In this document: positions 42,955-50,452 of the stretch, piece by piece
How the letters are laid out: the number at the start of each line of letters is the position of its first letter
Numbering within the stretch: position 1 is the first letter of the stretch
From: PALSA-555 sp963731625
Lineage (GTDB): Bacteria; Actinomycetota; Acidimicrobiia; IMCC26256; PALSA-555
DNA: 64,000 bases
NCBI GenBank assembly: GCA_963731625.1
Contig: CAVSWH010000001.1
Coordinates: 930,001 to 994,000, forward strand
Direction of reading: 5' to 3'
Position numbers and translations under genes: made by a program
Notes under the pieces: model-generated
The model's database searches: none
What the model was told of the DNA's origin: nothing
The model's input: the letters and a program-made list of their open reading frames with translations, nothing else

Positions 42955-43342
42955 TCCCTCCGCCAGCCGGCCCGTGCGGCTCAGAAAGCCTCCGGAACGT
43001 ACCACCGTCCCCTTCGAGGGGCCCGGGATCGGCTCCTGCCCGCTGTCGGTTGCTGGAGGCTCCGGCGTCCCGGGCGCCCTCCAGGCCGCTTCGTCACTCG
43101 CGGACTCATCGGCGGACATGGCGTCTCCACCGTTCGCGATTGGTGCCTTCGACGTTCGCGAATCGGCTCTTCGGCGTTCAAGCTCGATCGGTGCGCGACG
43201 CCGCGAGCTGGCCTAACGAGGTTTCTGACATGCCCCACCTGGGCAGGGGCATGTCACGAACGTGGTCACAAACCGGGTTCGTGTGTGCATCCCTGTCGTA
43301 AACGCTAATCGTGCCCGGGTTCTGGACCGATCAGGCTCTGGG
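42955..43342 (-). repeat. Cassette leader repeat, copy 4
   Basis: Upstream of the single-module gene. Hairpin arms at 43226-43236 and 43245-43255 (11 bp; one outer base changed), direct repeats at 43132, 43154 and 43176 (exact 22-bp period), then a more diverged leader (GGTGGTACGTTCCGG...CTTTCTGAGCC). The right border CGGGTTCTGGACCGATCAGG also ends copy 1, defining one edge of the repeated unit. Confidence 0.7.
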
Positions 43343-43513
43343 GCGTGGCCTCATTGGCGTATGCAGCCGGGGCGGTCATCTTGATCACCCGCGACCACGA
43401 GCTGTAGATCCCAAAGCCGGCGCGGCGGAGGTCGACTTGTGGCGTGAGGAACGGTGGGGTGCGGTCGTGCTGCCCTGCGGGCTCGTCGACGGCCGCGTCA
43501 GTCGCGCGCGAGC

Positions 43514-44314
43514 ATGCACCTCGCGAGCCAGGTAAGCGTCGTCGTCGTCACCGGCGCGGCCCGAGGCATGGGCCGCGCGTGTGTGGAGCGCTTCCGACAC
43601 GAAGCGACGCGCGTCCTCGCGGTCGACCTCGACACTCCGGCGATCGAAGACACGACGGGCCTCGCCTGCGACATCTCCGATCCTGAGGCCGTGCGCACGC
43701 TCACCGACCAGGCACGCGAGCTCGGGACCTTCCGGACGCTCGTGCACGCGGCAGGCATCTCGCCGACGATGGCCGGCGCCCGACGGATCTTCGAAGTCGA
43801 CCTGGTGGGGACGCAGCTGCTGCTCGATGCCTTCGAACCCCTCGTGCAGCCGGGATCGAGCGCCGTGTGCTTCGCGTCGAGCGCCGCCCATCAAGTGTCG
43901 CTGCTCGGTCCCGACCCGACCCTCGACGCCCTCGTCGAGGACCCGCTATCGGAAGGCTTCCTGGATCGCGCCGCGTCCCGGTTAGATGACAGTGGGCTCG
44001 CGTACGGCTGGGCCAAGCACGGGGTCATCCGCGCCGTCGCACGAGCGGCACTCACGTGGGGGCCGCGAGGCGGGCGGGTCAACTCGGTGTCGCCGGGCCT
44101 CATCGATACCGGCATGGGACGTCAAGAATTCGAAGCCCAACCGATCATGCAGGTCATGATCGACCACACGCCCGTCGGCCGCCTCGGCCGAGCCGACGAA
44201 GTCGCCGCGGTCGTCCAGTTCCTCACCTCCGACGAAGCCTCGTTCCTCTCGGGCATCGACGTGCTCGTCGACGGCGGCTGTCTCGAGGGACTCCGCGAGC
44301 TCATGCGCGGCTGA
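43514..44314 (+). CDS. SDR-family oxidoreductase
   Basis: 266 residues. VVVTGAARGMGRACVERF cofactor loop, LACDISD, VHAAGISPTM, Ser in CFASSAA and an unusual Tyr/Lys in LAYGWAKHGVIRAVARA, C-terminal SFLSGIDVLVDGGC. The segment between Ser and Tyr is longer than usual (about 40 residues including DPTLDALVEDPLSEGFLD), a pattern of the hydroxysteroid-dehydrogenase-like SDR subgroup. The ATG at 43514 is a likely start without a strong ribosome-binding site. It stands outside the catabolic island and has no operator copy. Confidence 0.88.
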   Translation: MHLASQVSVVVVTGAARGMGRACVERFRHEATRVLAVDLDTPAIEDTTGLACDISDPEAVRTLTDQARELGTFRTLVHAAGISPTMAGARRIFEVDLVGTQLLLDAFEPLVQPGSSAVCFASSAAHQVSLLGPDPTLDALVEDPLSEGFLDRAASRLDDSGLAYGWAKHGVIRAVARAALTWGPRGGRVNSVSPGLIDTGMGRQEFEAQPIMQVMIDHTPVGRLGRADEVAAVVQFLTSDEASFLSGIDVLVDGGCLEGLRELMRG

Positions 44315-44432
44315 GCCCGGCGCGGGGCGCTCCTCCGTCGAGGCGGCGGCGCCGGGTGGGAGGGTGGAGCGCCCGCTGGGGTGTGGAGACGCCGCACCCG
44401 GTGTCGCGGGGCTGAGAGGAGGTCGCAGATCC

Positions 44433-44921
44433 ATGAGTCCGAACTGGGCCGAGCAGGTGACCGCCGTGGCCACGGCGATCGGCGCGGTGGGGCTCCTCGC
44501 GGCGATCGGCGCGGCGGTGTTCGGCGCGCTGCAGGTTCGCGAGGCTCGCCACAATCGACAGACACAGCTCGCGGCCGACCTCCTGCGACGCTGGGAGGAG
44601 GACGAGCTGGTCGAGGCGCGCCAGCTCGTCGCCGGGTTCCAGACCCGCGAGGATCTCTCGCGCGCCTTCGCCGGGTACCGGGCCCAAAACGCCGACGAGG
44701 CGTTCGTTCTCTACCGGGAGCTCGACTACTTCGAGCAGCTCGGCGCGCTCGATCGGCTCGGCGCCTTGAACTTCGAGCTCGTCCGCCTGCTGCTGGGCCG
44801 GCGGCTGCTCGACCGGTGGGATCTCTGGCAGCCGTCGATCGAGGCGATGGGTCCCGAGGGATCCGTCTACCCGAACTTCGCCGACCTGGCCGCGAAGATG
44901 CGCCGCACGCTCGCCGCCTGA
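44433..44921 (+). CDS. Small membrane-anchored protein, DUF4760-like (paralogue)
   Basis: 162 residues. An N-terminal helix (VATAIGAVGLLAAIGAAVFGAL) is followed by the cytoplasmic domain RRWEEDELVEARQLVAG, YRELDYFEQLGALDRLGAL, RLLDRWDLWQPSIEA. It is homologous to the protein at 35737-36276 on the other side of the secreted-protein array and in inverted orientation. GGAGG lies before the ATG. Unknown function; convergent with the next gene. Confidence 0.8.
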   Translation: MSPNWAEQVTAVATAIGAVGLLAAIGAAVFGALQVREARHNRQTQLAADLLRRWEEDELVEARQLVAGFQTREDLSRAFAGYRAQNADEAFVLYRELDYFEQLGALDRLGALNFELVRLLLGRRLLDRWDLWQPSIEAMGPEGSVYPNFADLAAKMRRTLAA

Positions 44922-44950
44922 GCGCCCCCGGGACCCGTCGGCTCCGTGCC

Positions 44951-46552
44951 TCACCCGCTCGGATCCGAGTAGCGGACGAGAGACGCGGTCCGGCGCGCGA
45001 AGCGCGTGACGACCACGCGCTGGCGGTACCGGCGCGCCAGCACCGCCTCGAGCGATCGCAGGCTCGCCGGGTTCGACGTCGAGGCACTGATCGTCGGCCC
45101 GCGAGGGTCGCGGAGCACGAGCCAGACCACCGGTGCTCGCACCGTCGCGGTGAGGACGAGCACGCTGGCGGCGCTCGGCGTGTCCCGACCATACGGCGCG
45201 TCCCAGTGCAGGGGCGGCCAGGACGGCCCGACGTGGTGGTCGAGGGGTGCGAGCGCTCGGGCGTAGTAGCCGAACGCGTACACGGCGTTGGCCGGAGAAA
45301 CGAGGATCGCCTGCCCTGGCACGGCGCGCGACGCCACCGTCTGCGCGATCCCCGACCAGTCCTCGTCGACGTGACGGGCCGCCCACAGCGGGCCATACGC
45401 CGACCAGGCCAGCGCGCTGACCAGTGCCACGCCGGCGAGCATCAGCGGCAGGCGGTGGCGCGCGAGCGCGTCGAGACCGCACGCGACGAGCAGCACGAGA
45501 CCGGGGAGGGCGACGAGCAGGTAGCGCGAGACGAGGAGCGGCTTGAGGAGCGACACGGCGACGAGCAGCGCCGTCGGGAGGACGAACCAGGTGGCGGCCA
45601 CCGCGGCGGCCGTCGAGCGTGCGCCTTCGGCGGCCCAGAGGGAGAGGCGGACGGCGACGCCGAGGCCGAGGGCGGCGACACCGACGATGGCGAGCTGGCC
45701 GAGCACTGCGTGGGTGCTCGTGAGCGTGCGAGCGAGGTCGCGCAGCTGGGCGAGGCTCAGGGGTGCGATCCACCCGACGCCGCCGGTGTCGCCGGCGACG
45801 ACGAGCACGACGATCGGTGTCGCGATCAGTAGCAGCACGGCCGCGGCGGCGACGGCGCGCCGCGAGAGGCGCGGGCGCGTCGTCATCCACGCGGCGACGA
45901 AGAACGCGGCGATGACGAGGGCCGAGAACCACTGCGTGTAGAGCGCCAGCCCGGCGACGACGACGAAGAGCCGCCAGTCGCGAGCGTCGTCGGTCTCGAG
46001 CGCTCGGAGGATCGCCCACGCCGCGAGGACAACGAGCAGCACGGCAAGCGAGTAGGCGCGCGCCTGGCGCGCATACGTCAGAAAGAACGGACTCGCCGCG
46101 AGCAGGAGGTCGGCGGTGAACGCGATTCGGCGTCCGAGTCGACGCGCGACGGCGTGGAGCGCGGGCAGCGTGGCGACGGCCGCTGCGACCGAGAGGGCGC
46201 GCAGCGCGGCGGCGCTCGTTCCGAAGACTCGGGTCCAGGCGTACAGCGCGACGTAGTAGAGGCCCGCGGCACGGTCTCCACCGGAGCTGCCGAGCACGTG
46301 GAGCAGGTCGCCGACGCCGTGCCCGCTGATCGCCCAGGTCGCCGCTTCGTCACCGGTGAGGCTCTGGCGCCCGAGGGTCCAGGCGGCCGCCACGGCGAAG
46401 CCGACCGTGATCCCGACGACGACGAGCAGCTCACCGCGTGACCAGGCGGGCGGCGCCGCGCCGCCGGCCCGCGCCGACCGTGGTGGCGTCGCGCCTTCAG
46501 GCGGATCGTCAGCTGGCGCCGCGTGCGGCGCGGCGGTGGTGTGCGGGATCAT
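44951..46552 (-). CDS. Polytopic membrane glycosyltransferase-like protein (GT39/ArnT type)
   Basis: 533 residues with about 10-12 hydrophobic segments. The first loop has LTGDEAATW, the acidic motif expected of GT-C fold glycosyltransferases after helix 1. YARQARAYSLAVLLVVLAAW is the typical ArnT/PMT-like second motif. The C-terminal third is a soluble extracytoplasmic domain (QTVASRAVPGQAILVSP). It would transfer a sugar from a polyprenyl-phosphate carrier outside the membrane. The ATG at 46552 is chosen; it is divergent from the next membrane protein. Confidence 0.82.
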   Translation of the reverse strand: MIPHTTAAPHAAPADDPPEGATPPRSARAGGAAPPAWSRGELLVVVGITVGFAVAAAWTLGRQSLTGDEAATWAISGHGVGDLLHVLGSSGGDRAAGLYYVALYAWTRVFGTSAAALRALSVAAAVATLPALHAVARRLGRRIAFTADLLLAASPFFLTYARQARAYSLAVLLVVLAAWAILRALETDDARDWRLFVVVAGLALYTQWFSALVIAAFFVAAWMTTRPRLSRRAVAAAAVLLLIATPIVVLVVAGDTGGVGWIAPLSLAQLRDLARTLTSTHAVLGQLAIVGVAALGLGVAVRLSLWAAEGARSTAAAVAATWFVLPTALLVAVSLLKPLLVSRYLLVALPGLVLLVACGLDALARHRLPLMLAGVALVSALAWSAYGPLWAARHVDEDWSGIAQTVASRAVPGQAILVSPANAVYAFGYYARALAPLDHHVGPSWPPLHWDAPYGRDTPSAASVLVLTATVRAPVVWLVLRDPRGPTISASTSNPASLRSLEAVLARRYRQRVVVTRFARRTASLVRYSDPSG

Positions 46553-46718
46553 CGTCGACGGGCCGCCCGGGCTCCGGAGTCGACTCCCGGCCACCGAGGC
46601 GACGCCTGGACTGGATATCAGACGCGAGCGCCGACCGGGGATCGCACGGCGGTCGTTCCCCCGGAGAGCGTCAGCCGGGGTCGGGCAAGATGCACGCCGA
46701 AGGCTTGGGTCGCAAGTG

Positions 46719-48218
46719 GTGAATGGAGCCAAACCCTTGACGTCCGCGTTGGGCACCGTGGTCGATCGGTGGCGTGACACGGCGCGGCGCGACTGGCTGT
46801 TCCTCGTGACGCTCAGCGTCGGCTTCGTGCTCCGCGTCGTCGCGCAGGTCGCCTACCGCCCCGCGCTCCTCTACATCGATTCGTTCCGGTACCTGAAAGA
46901 CCTGAACCTCGACCCGACGAAGAGCGAGCCCGTCGGCTATCCGGTGATGGTGCTGCGCCCGCTCCTGTTCCTGTTCGGAAACCTCGCGAGCGTCGCCGTG
47001 CTCCAACACCTCCTCGGCCTGGCGATGGGCGTGGCGATCTACGCCCTCTTGCGGCGCCGCGGCGCTCGGCCGTGGCTCGCCGCGGTGGCGACGATGCCGG
47101 TGCTCCTGAACGCCTACCAGATTCAGATCGAGCAGAACGTCCTCGCCGAGACGGTGTTCGAGGTCCTCATCGTCGCGGGCGTCGTCGCCCTGCTGTGGAA
47201 TCCCGAGCCCAAGCTCACCGCGCTCATCATGAGCGGCATCGTGCTGGGGATGGCCGTCACCGTGCGGACCGTCGGGCTCCCACTCGTCCTCCCCGCGGCG
47301 GTCTACGCCGCGGTCGCCGGCCCGCCCGGGCGGGGCCGTGCCGTGCGCAGCGTCGTCCTGGCGGCCGCGTTCCTGCTCCCGGTCACGATCTACGTCGGCT
47401 ACTACCACCACTGGTCGCATCGTGTCGGGCTCACGACGGCCGACGCGGCCGTCCTCGCCGGTCGGGCGGAGGTGATCGTCGACTGTCGCGGCCTGAGCCT
47501 GCCCTCCTACGAGCAGGTGCTCTGCCCACCCGAGCCGCTCGGCCACCGGCGGGGCACGGACGAGTACGCGCACGATGCGCACACCCCGATCTCGCACCTC
47601 GTCCTGCCCGCCGGGCAGACCCGCGACCAGGTGCTGCGGGACTTCGCGCGACGCGTCTTCGAGCACCAGCCGCTCGACCTCGCACACGTGGTCTTCGACG
47701 ACTTCGCGAAGAACTTCGCCCTGTCGCCGACGACCTCGCACGGGGACCGACCCGTGAGCCGATGGCAGTTCCAGCGGTCCTATCCGTCGTTCCCCGGCAT
47801 GAACGCCGCCGAGACGCTCGCCGAGCACGGCGGTGGCGGGCCCTCGGTCGTGCATCCGCTCACGACGTTCCTGCGTGACTACCAGCTGACGGTGGGGTTC
47901 GTGCCGGGTCCGGCGCTCGCCGCGATGTTCGTGCTCGGTCTCGCCGGCGGCGTCGGCCTCGGGCGAGCGCGACGGTCGGGCCTGCGTGCGGCGTGCCTGC
48001 TCCCGACGGCGACGGGCCTCCTGCTGCTGGTCGCGGCCGACTTCTTCGAGTTCTCATGGCGCTATCAGCTGCCGGCGTTGGCCGTCGCCCCGATCGGCGC
48101 GGCATTGGGGATCGTGGCGCTCACCGGGCGCGACACGCCGGGCCCGGCCGGGCCCGGCCATGTGCTCGACGCGTCGCGGCCGGGCTCGTCGGCCGCCGCG
48201 CCCGTCGGCGTCGCCTGA
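46719..48218 (+). CDS. Polytopic membrane protein, GT-C glycosyltransferase-like
   Basis: About 499 residues with roughly 10 hydrophobic helices. An early loop ALLYIDSFRYLKDLNLDP carries an acidic residue where GT-C enzymes hold DE/DD, and VGYPVMVLRPLLFLFG plus QIQIEQNVLAETVFEVLIV resemble the dolichyl-phosphate-mannose mannosyltransferase-like family. A long extracytoplasmic stretch (about 250-370) precedes the last helices. The start is uncertain: GTG 46716/46719 or TTG 46737. Possibly involved with its divergent neighbour in cell-envelope glycosylation. Confidence 0.75.
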   Translation: MNGAKPLTSALGTVVDRWRDTARRDWLFLVTLSVGFVLRVVAQVAYRPALLYIDSFRYLKDLNLDPTKSEPVGYPVMVLRPLLFLFGNLASVAVLQHLLGLAMGVAIYALLRRRGARPWLAAVATMPVLLNAYQIQIEQNVLAETVFEVLIVAGVVALLWNPEPKLTALIMSGIVLGMAVTVRTVGLPLVLPAAVYAAVAGPPGRGRAVRSVVLAAAFLLPVTIYVGYYHHWSHRVGLTTADAAVLAGRAEVIVDCRGLSLPSYEQVLCPPEPLGHRRGTDEYAHDAHTPISHLVLPAGQTRDQVLRDFARRVFEHQPLDLAHVVFDDFAKNFALSPTTSHGDRPVSRWQFQRSYPSFPGMNAAETLAEHGGGGPSVVHPLTTFLRDYQLTVGFVPGPALAAMFVLGLAGGVGLGRARRSGLRAACLLPTATGLLLLVAADFFEFSWRYQLPALAVAPIGAALGIVALTGRDTPGPAGPGHVLDASRPGSSAAAPVGVA

Positions 48219-48240
48219 CGACGCGCGCGTGCACGGACGT

Positions 48241-50244
48241 TCAGCCGCGCTGTGAGCCGACCGACGCGCAGGCCGGCGCCGTGGAGGGGCGCGTCGGCAC
48301 CGCGAGCGGGCCCAGCGTCGGCGGCTGCACGCACTGAAGGCGCGCGAGGAGACCGGACCGGCCCGTGGCGCCGTCGTTGCGCCACGTGACGTCGAGGACG
48401 CCCCGGACGGACGGCTCGAACCAGGTCCAGGTCGTGCGCTCGGTGAGGTTCGCGCGCGCCAGCGGATCGGGCCCGACGTTCGCGCCTCCGTTGGAGCGCG
48501 TGCCATTGAACGCCCAGTAGCTCCAGTCCGCGTCGGACTGCGCCAGGTACTGCGTGAAGTACTCGAAGAAGTTGCCGGTGCAGCGGCGGTTGCGCACCGC
48601 CGGGCAAGCCATCGGCGTGATCGTGGTGCAGGCGGGCCGGGTGTCGCAGCCGCCGAACTCGCCCACCCAGATCGGCGCCGTGTACGGGTGACCCGGCGTG
48701 AGGATCCGCCCCCAGTGCGCGTCCAGGTCCTCGTGCATCTCATCGAGGCTCGTGCTGTTCACCTCCCACTGGTACGCGTGGGGCGAGTACACGAGCTGGC
48801 GCGCCGGCGCACCATTCACGCACAGGGTGAGCGGGAGCCCCCGGCCGCCGTCGCCGTTCCAGACAGCCGAGAAGTCGGTGCTCGAGACCGGGCCCTCGAC
48901 GAAGAGCAGCCAGCTCGGGTCGACGTCGAGAACCGCGTCGGCCGTCTCCTGCGCGGCCTCTTCCCAGTTCGCCAGCGTCGCGACGCCGGGTCGTCCCGAC
49001 GCCTGGCAGTCGGCGCCGAGCGACGTGCCGTCCCACGTGGCGTCGTGGCCGTACGCACCGCTCGGCTCGTTGCGGAGATCGGCCCCGATCACGTTGCGCG
49101 TGGTCGCGAACAGTCGGGTGAAGTCGGTCCAGTCGGTCTCGAAGAACTGCTGGCGCAGCTGCCACTGCGCGGGCCCGGCGCCGACGGCGTCGTCCCAGAT
49201 CTGCCCGCCCCACCACAGCCCGTTGAACGCGTACGGCGCACAGCAGAACTCGGCGTCGGTGGTGTGGTCGTCGAGGATCACGCCGATCCCCTGCTGCCCG
49301 AGGCCGGCGACGACGGCTCGGAGGATCTCGATCGCGTCGCGGCCGCGGAGCCCCGGGTTCGCCTCCTGGTAGAGGCCGGGCGACACGCACGGCTGGTCGA
49401 TCGTCGACGTTGAGCAGGTGCGCGGGTCCTCCTCGTACATGGCGTTCGACCAGGGCAGGCGCACGGAGTTGAACCCGTCGTCGCGGATCTCGCGGGCGAT
49501 GGTCGCGATGCTCTGGCAGTTGAGGCCCCCCGCGATGAAGTCGGCGGCCTCGGCGCCGTACCAGTTGACGCTGGCGAGCTTCACGCGGTGACCCGTCGGG
49601 TTGACGATGAAGCGCCCGCTCGTCGTCAACGGGGTCTGGACGGCGGGCTGCGCCCGGTTGCGGGTCACAGGAGGAGGGCAGGGGCGCTGGCCCGCGGCGT
49701 GGTGCACGTCGCGGGTGGCGACCTCCACGGGGTGCAGCAGCGTGTTGCCCGCCAGGGGCAGCACGACCGAGTACCCGTCGCCGCGCGTCTCACCGATCAC
49801 GCTGACCTGGTACTCCTCGTAGGAGCCGTCGTCGTGCAGCGGGACCATGAACGCGCCGGTGGTCGAGTTCCGCACGGTGAACGCGCGCGGGAGATTCATC
49901 GTCCGTCCACACAGCGTCCCCGACGACGACGTGGTCGGCCGGGCCAGCAGCGTCGCGCCCGCCTCGGTGTTCAGCAGCACGTCGATCGCCTGGGAGGACG
50001 CCAGCCCGCGCGCGTCGAGCGTGAGCACGCCGGCGGCGCGCGGGGTGATGCGCAGCCCGATCCCGGCGGGCAGACAGCCCGCGGGCGTGCTCGCGTGGCG
50101 CGGCGTCCTCGCCGTCGCGGCGCGGGCGGCACCGACTGCGAGCACCACGACCACCACCACGAGGCACAGCGCCCACGTGCGTCGTCGCGTTGCCGTGTCC
50201 ACCCGCTCGTCCCTCAGCTGCCCACGCGGCCGGTCCCCGCTCAT
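48241..50244 (-). CDS. Secreted GH5-family glycoside hydrolase (cellulase-like)
   Basis: 667 residues. One N-terminal hydrophobic helix (WALCLVVVVVVLAVGAARA) serves as signal or anchor. About 40-200 is an accessory beta domain. The GH5 barrel from about residue 205 shows GHRVKLASVNWYGAE, DGFNSVRLPWSN, acid/base Glu in ADLRNEPSGAYGHD, YSPHAYQWE and nucleophile Glu in IWVGEFGG. Several Cys pairs fit an exported protein. It cleaves a beta-glucan or related polysaccharide. The ATG at 50244 is chosen; upstream frame lacks support. Divergent from the EVE-DMFase fusion. Confidence 0.88.
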   Translation of the reverse strand: MSGDRPRGQLRDERVDTATRRRTWALCLVVVVVVLAVGAARAATARTPRHASTPAGCLPAGIGLRITPRAAGVLTLDARGLASSQAIDVLLNTEAGATLLARPTTSSSGTLCGRTMNLPRAFTVRNSTTGAFMVPLHDDGSYEEYQVSVIGETRGDGYSVVLPLAGNTLLHPVEVATRDVHHAAGQRPCPPPVTRNRAQPAVQTPLTTSGRFIVNPTGHRVKLASVNWYGAEAADFIAGGLNCQSIATIAREIRDDGFNSVRLPWSNAMYEEDPRTCSTSTIDQPCVSPGLYQEANPGLRGRDAIEILRAVVAGLGQQGIGVILDDHTTDAEFCCAPYAFNGLWWGGQIWDDAVGAGPAQWQLRQQFFETDWTDFTRLFATTRNVIGADLRNEPSGAYGHDATWDGTSLGADCQASGRPGVATLANWEEAAQETADAVLDVDPSWLLFVEGPVSSTDFSAVWNGDGGRGLPLTLCVNGAPARQLVYSPHAYQWEVNSTSLDEMHEDLDAHWGRILTPGHPYTAPIWVGEFGGCDTRPACTTITPMACPAVRNRRCTGNFFEYFTQYLAQSDADWSYWAFNGTRSNGGANVGPDPLARANLTERTTWTWFEPSVRGVLDVTWRNDGATGRSGLLARLQCVQPPTLGPLAVPTRPSTAPACASVGSQRG

Positions 50245-50452
50245 GGTGACACGGGCCGTCCAAAAATCGCGGCCACCGACCGCACGAGACCTCGCGGCGG
50301 CTGCCGTCACGCCGGGCGTCGCCACCTCGGGCGCGGCGCGCGCGAGGATCGACGTCGGCGCGCGGGAGCAGAACGCGAATCGGCTCGCGCGAGGCGGTCC
50401 GGGGCGGACCGGCTCGTAGACTCCCGCGCTTCGCCGAACCAGGAGGGGCTGG

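Noticed and set aside
42949..43119. N-terminal extension (from ATG at 43119) of the single-module glycine-rich protein
   Set aside because: It would put 57 polar residues before the signal peptide and overlaps the conserved leader; the GTG at 42948 has GGAGGGAG and matches the start of the paralogue.
42071..43308. Proline-rich plus-strand frames opposite the second glycine-rich gene
   Set aside because: Same reason: complement of GGN-rich coding sequence.
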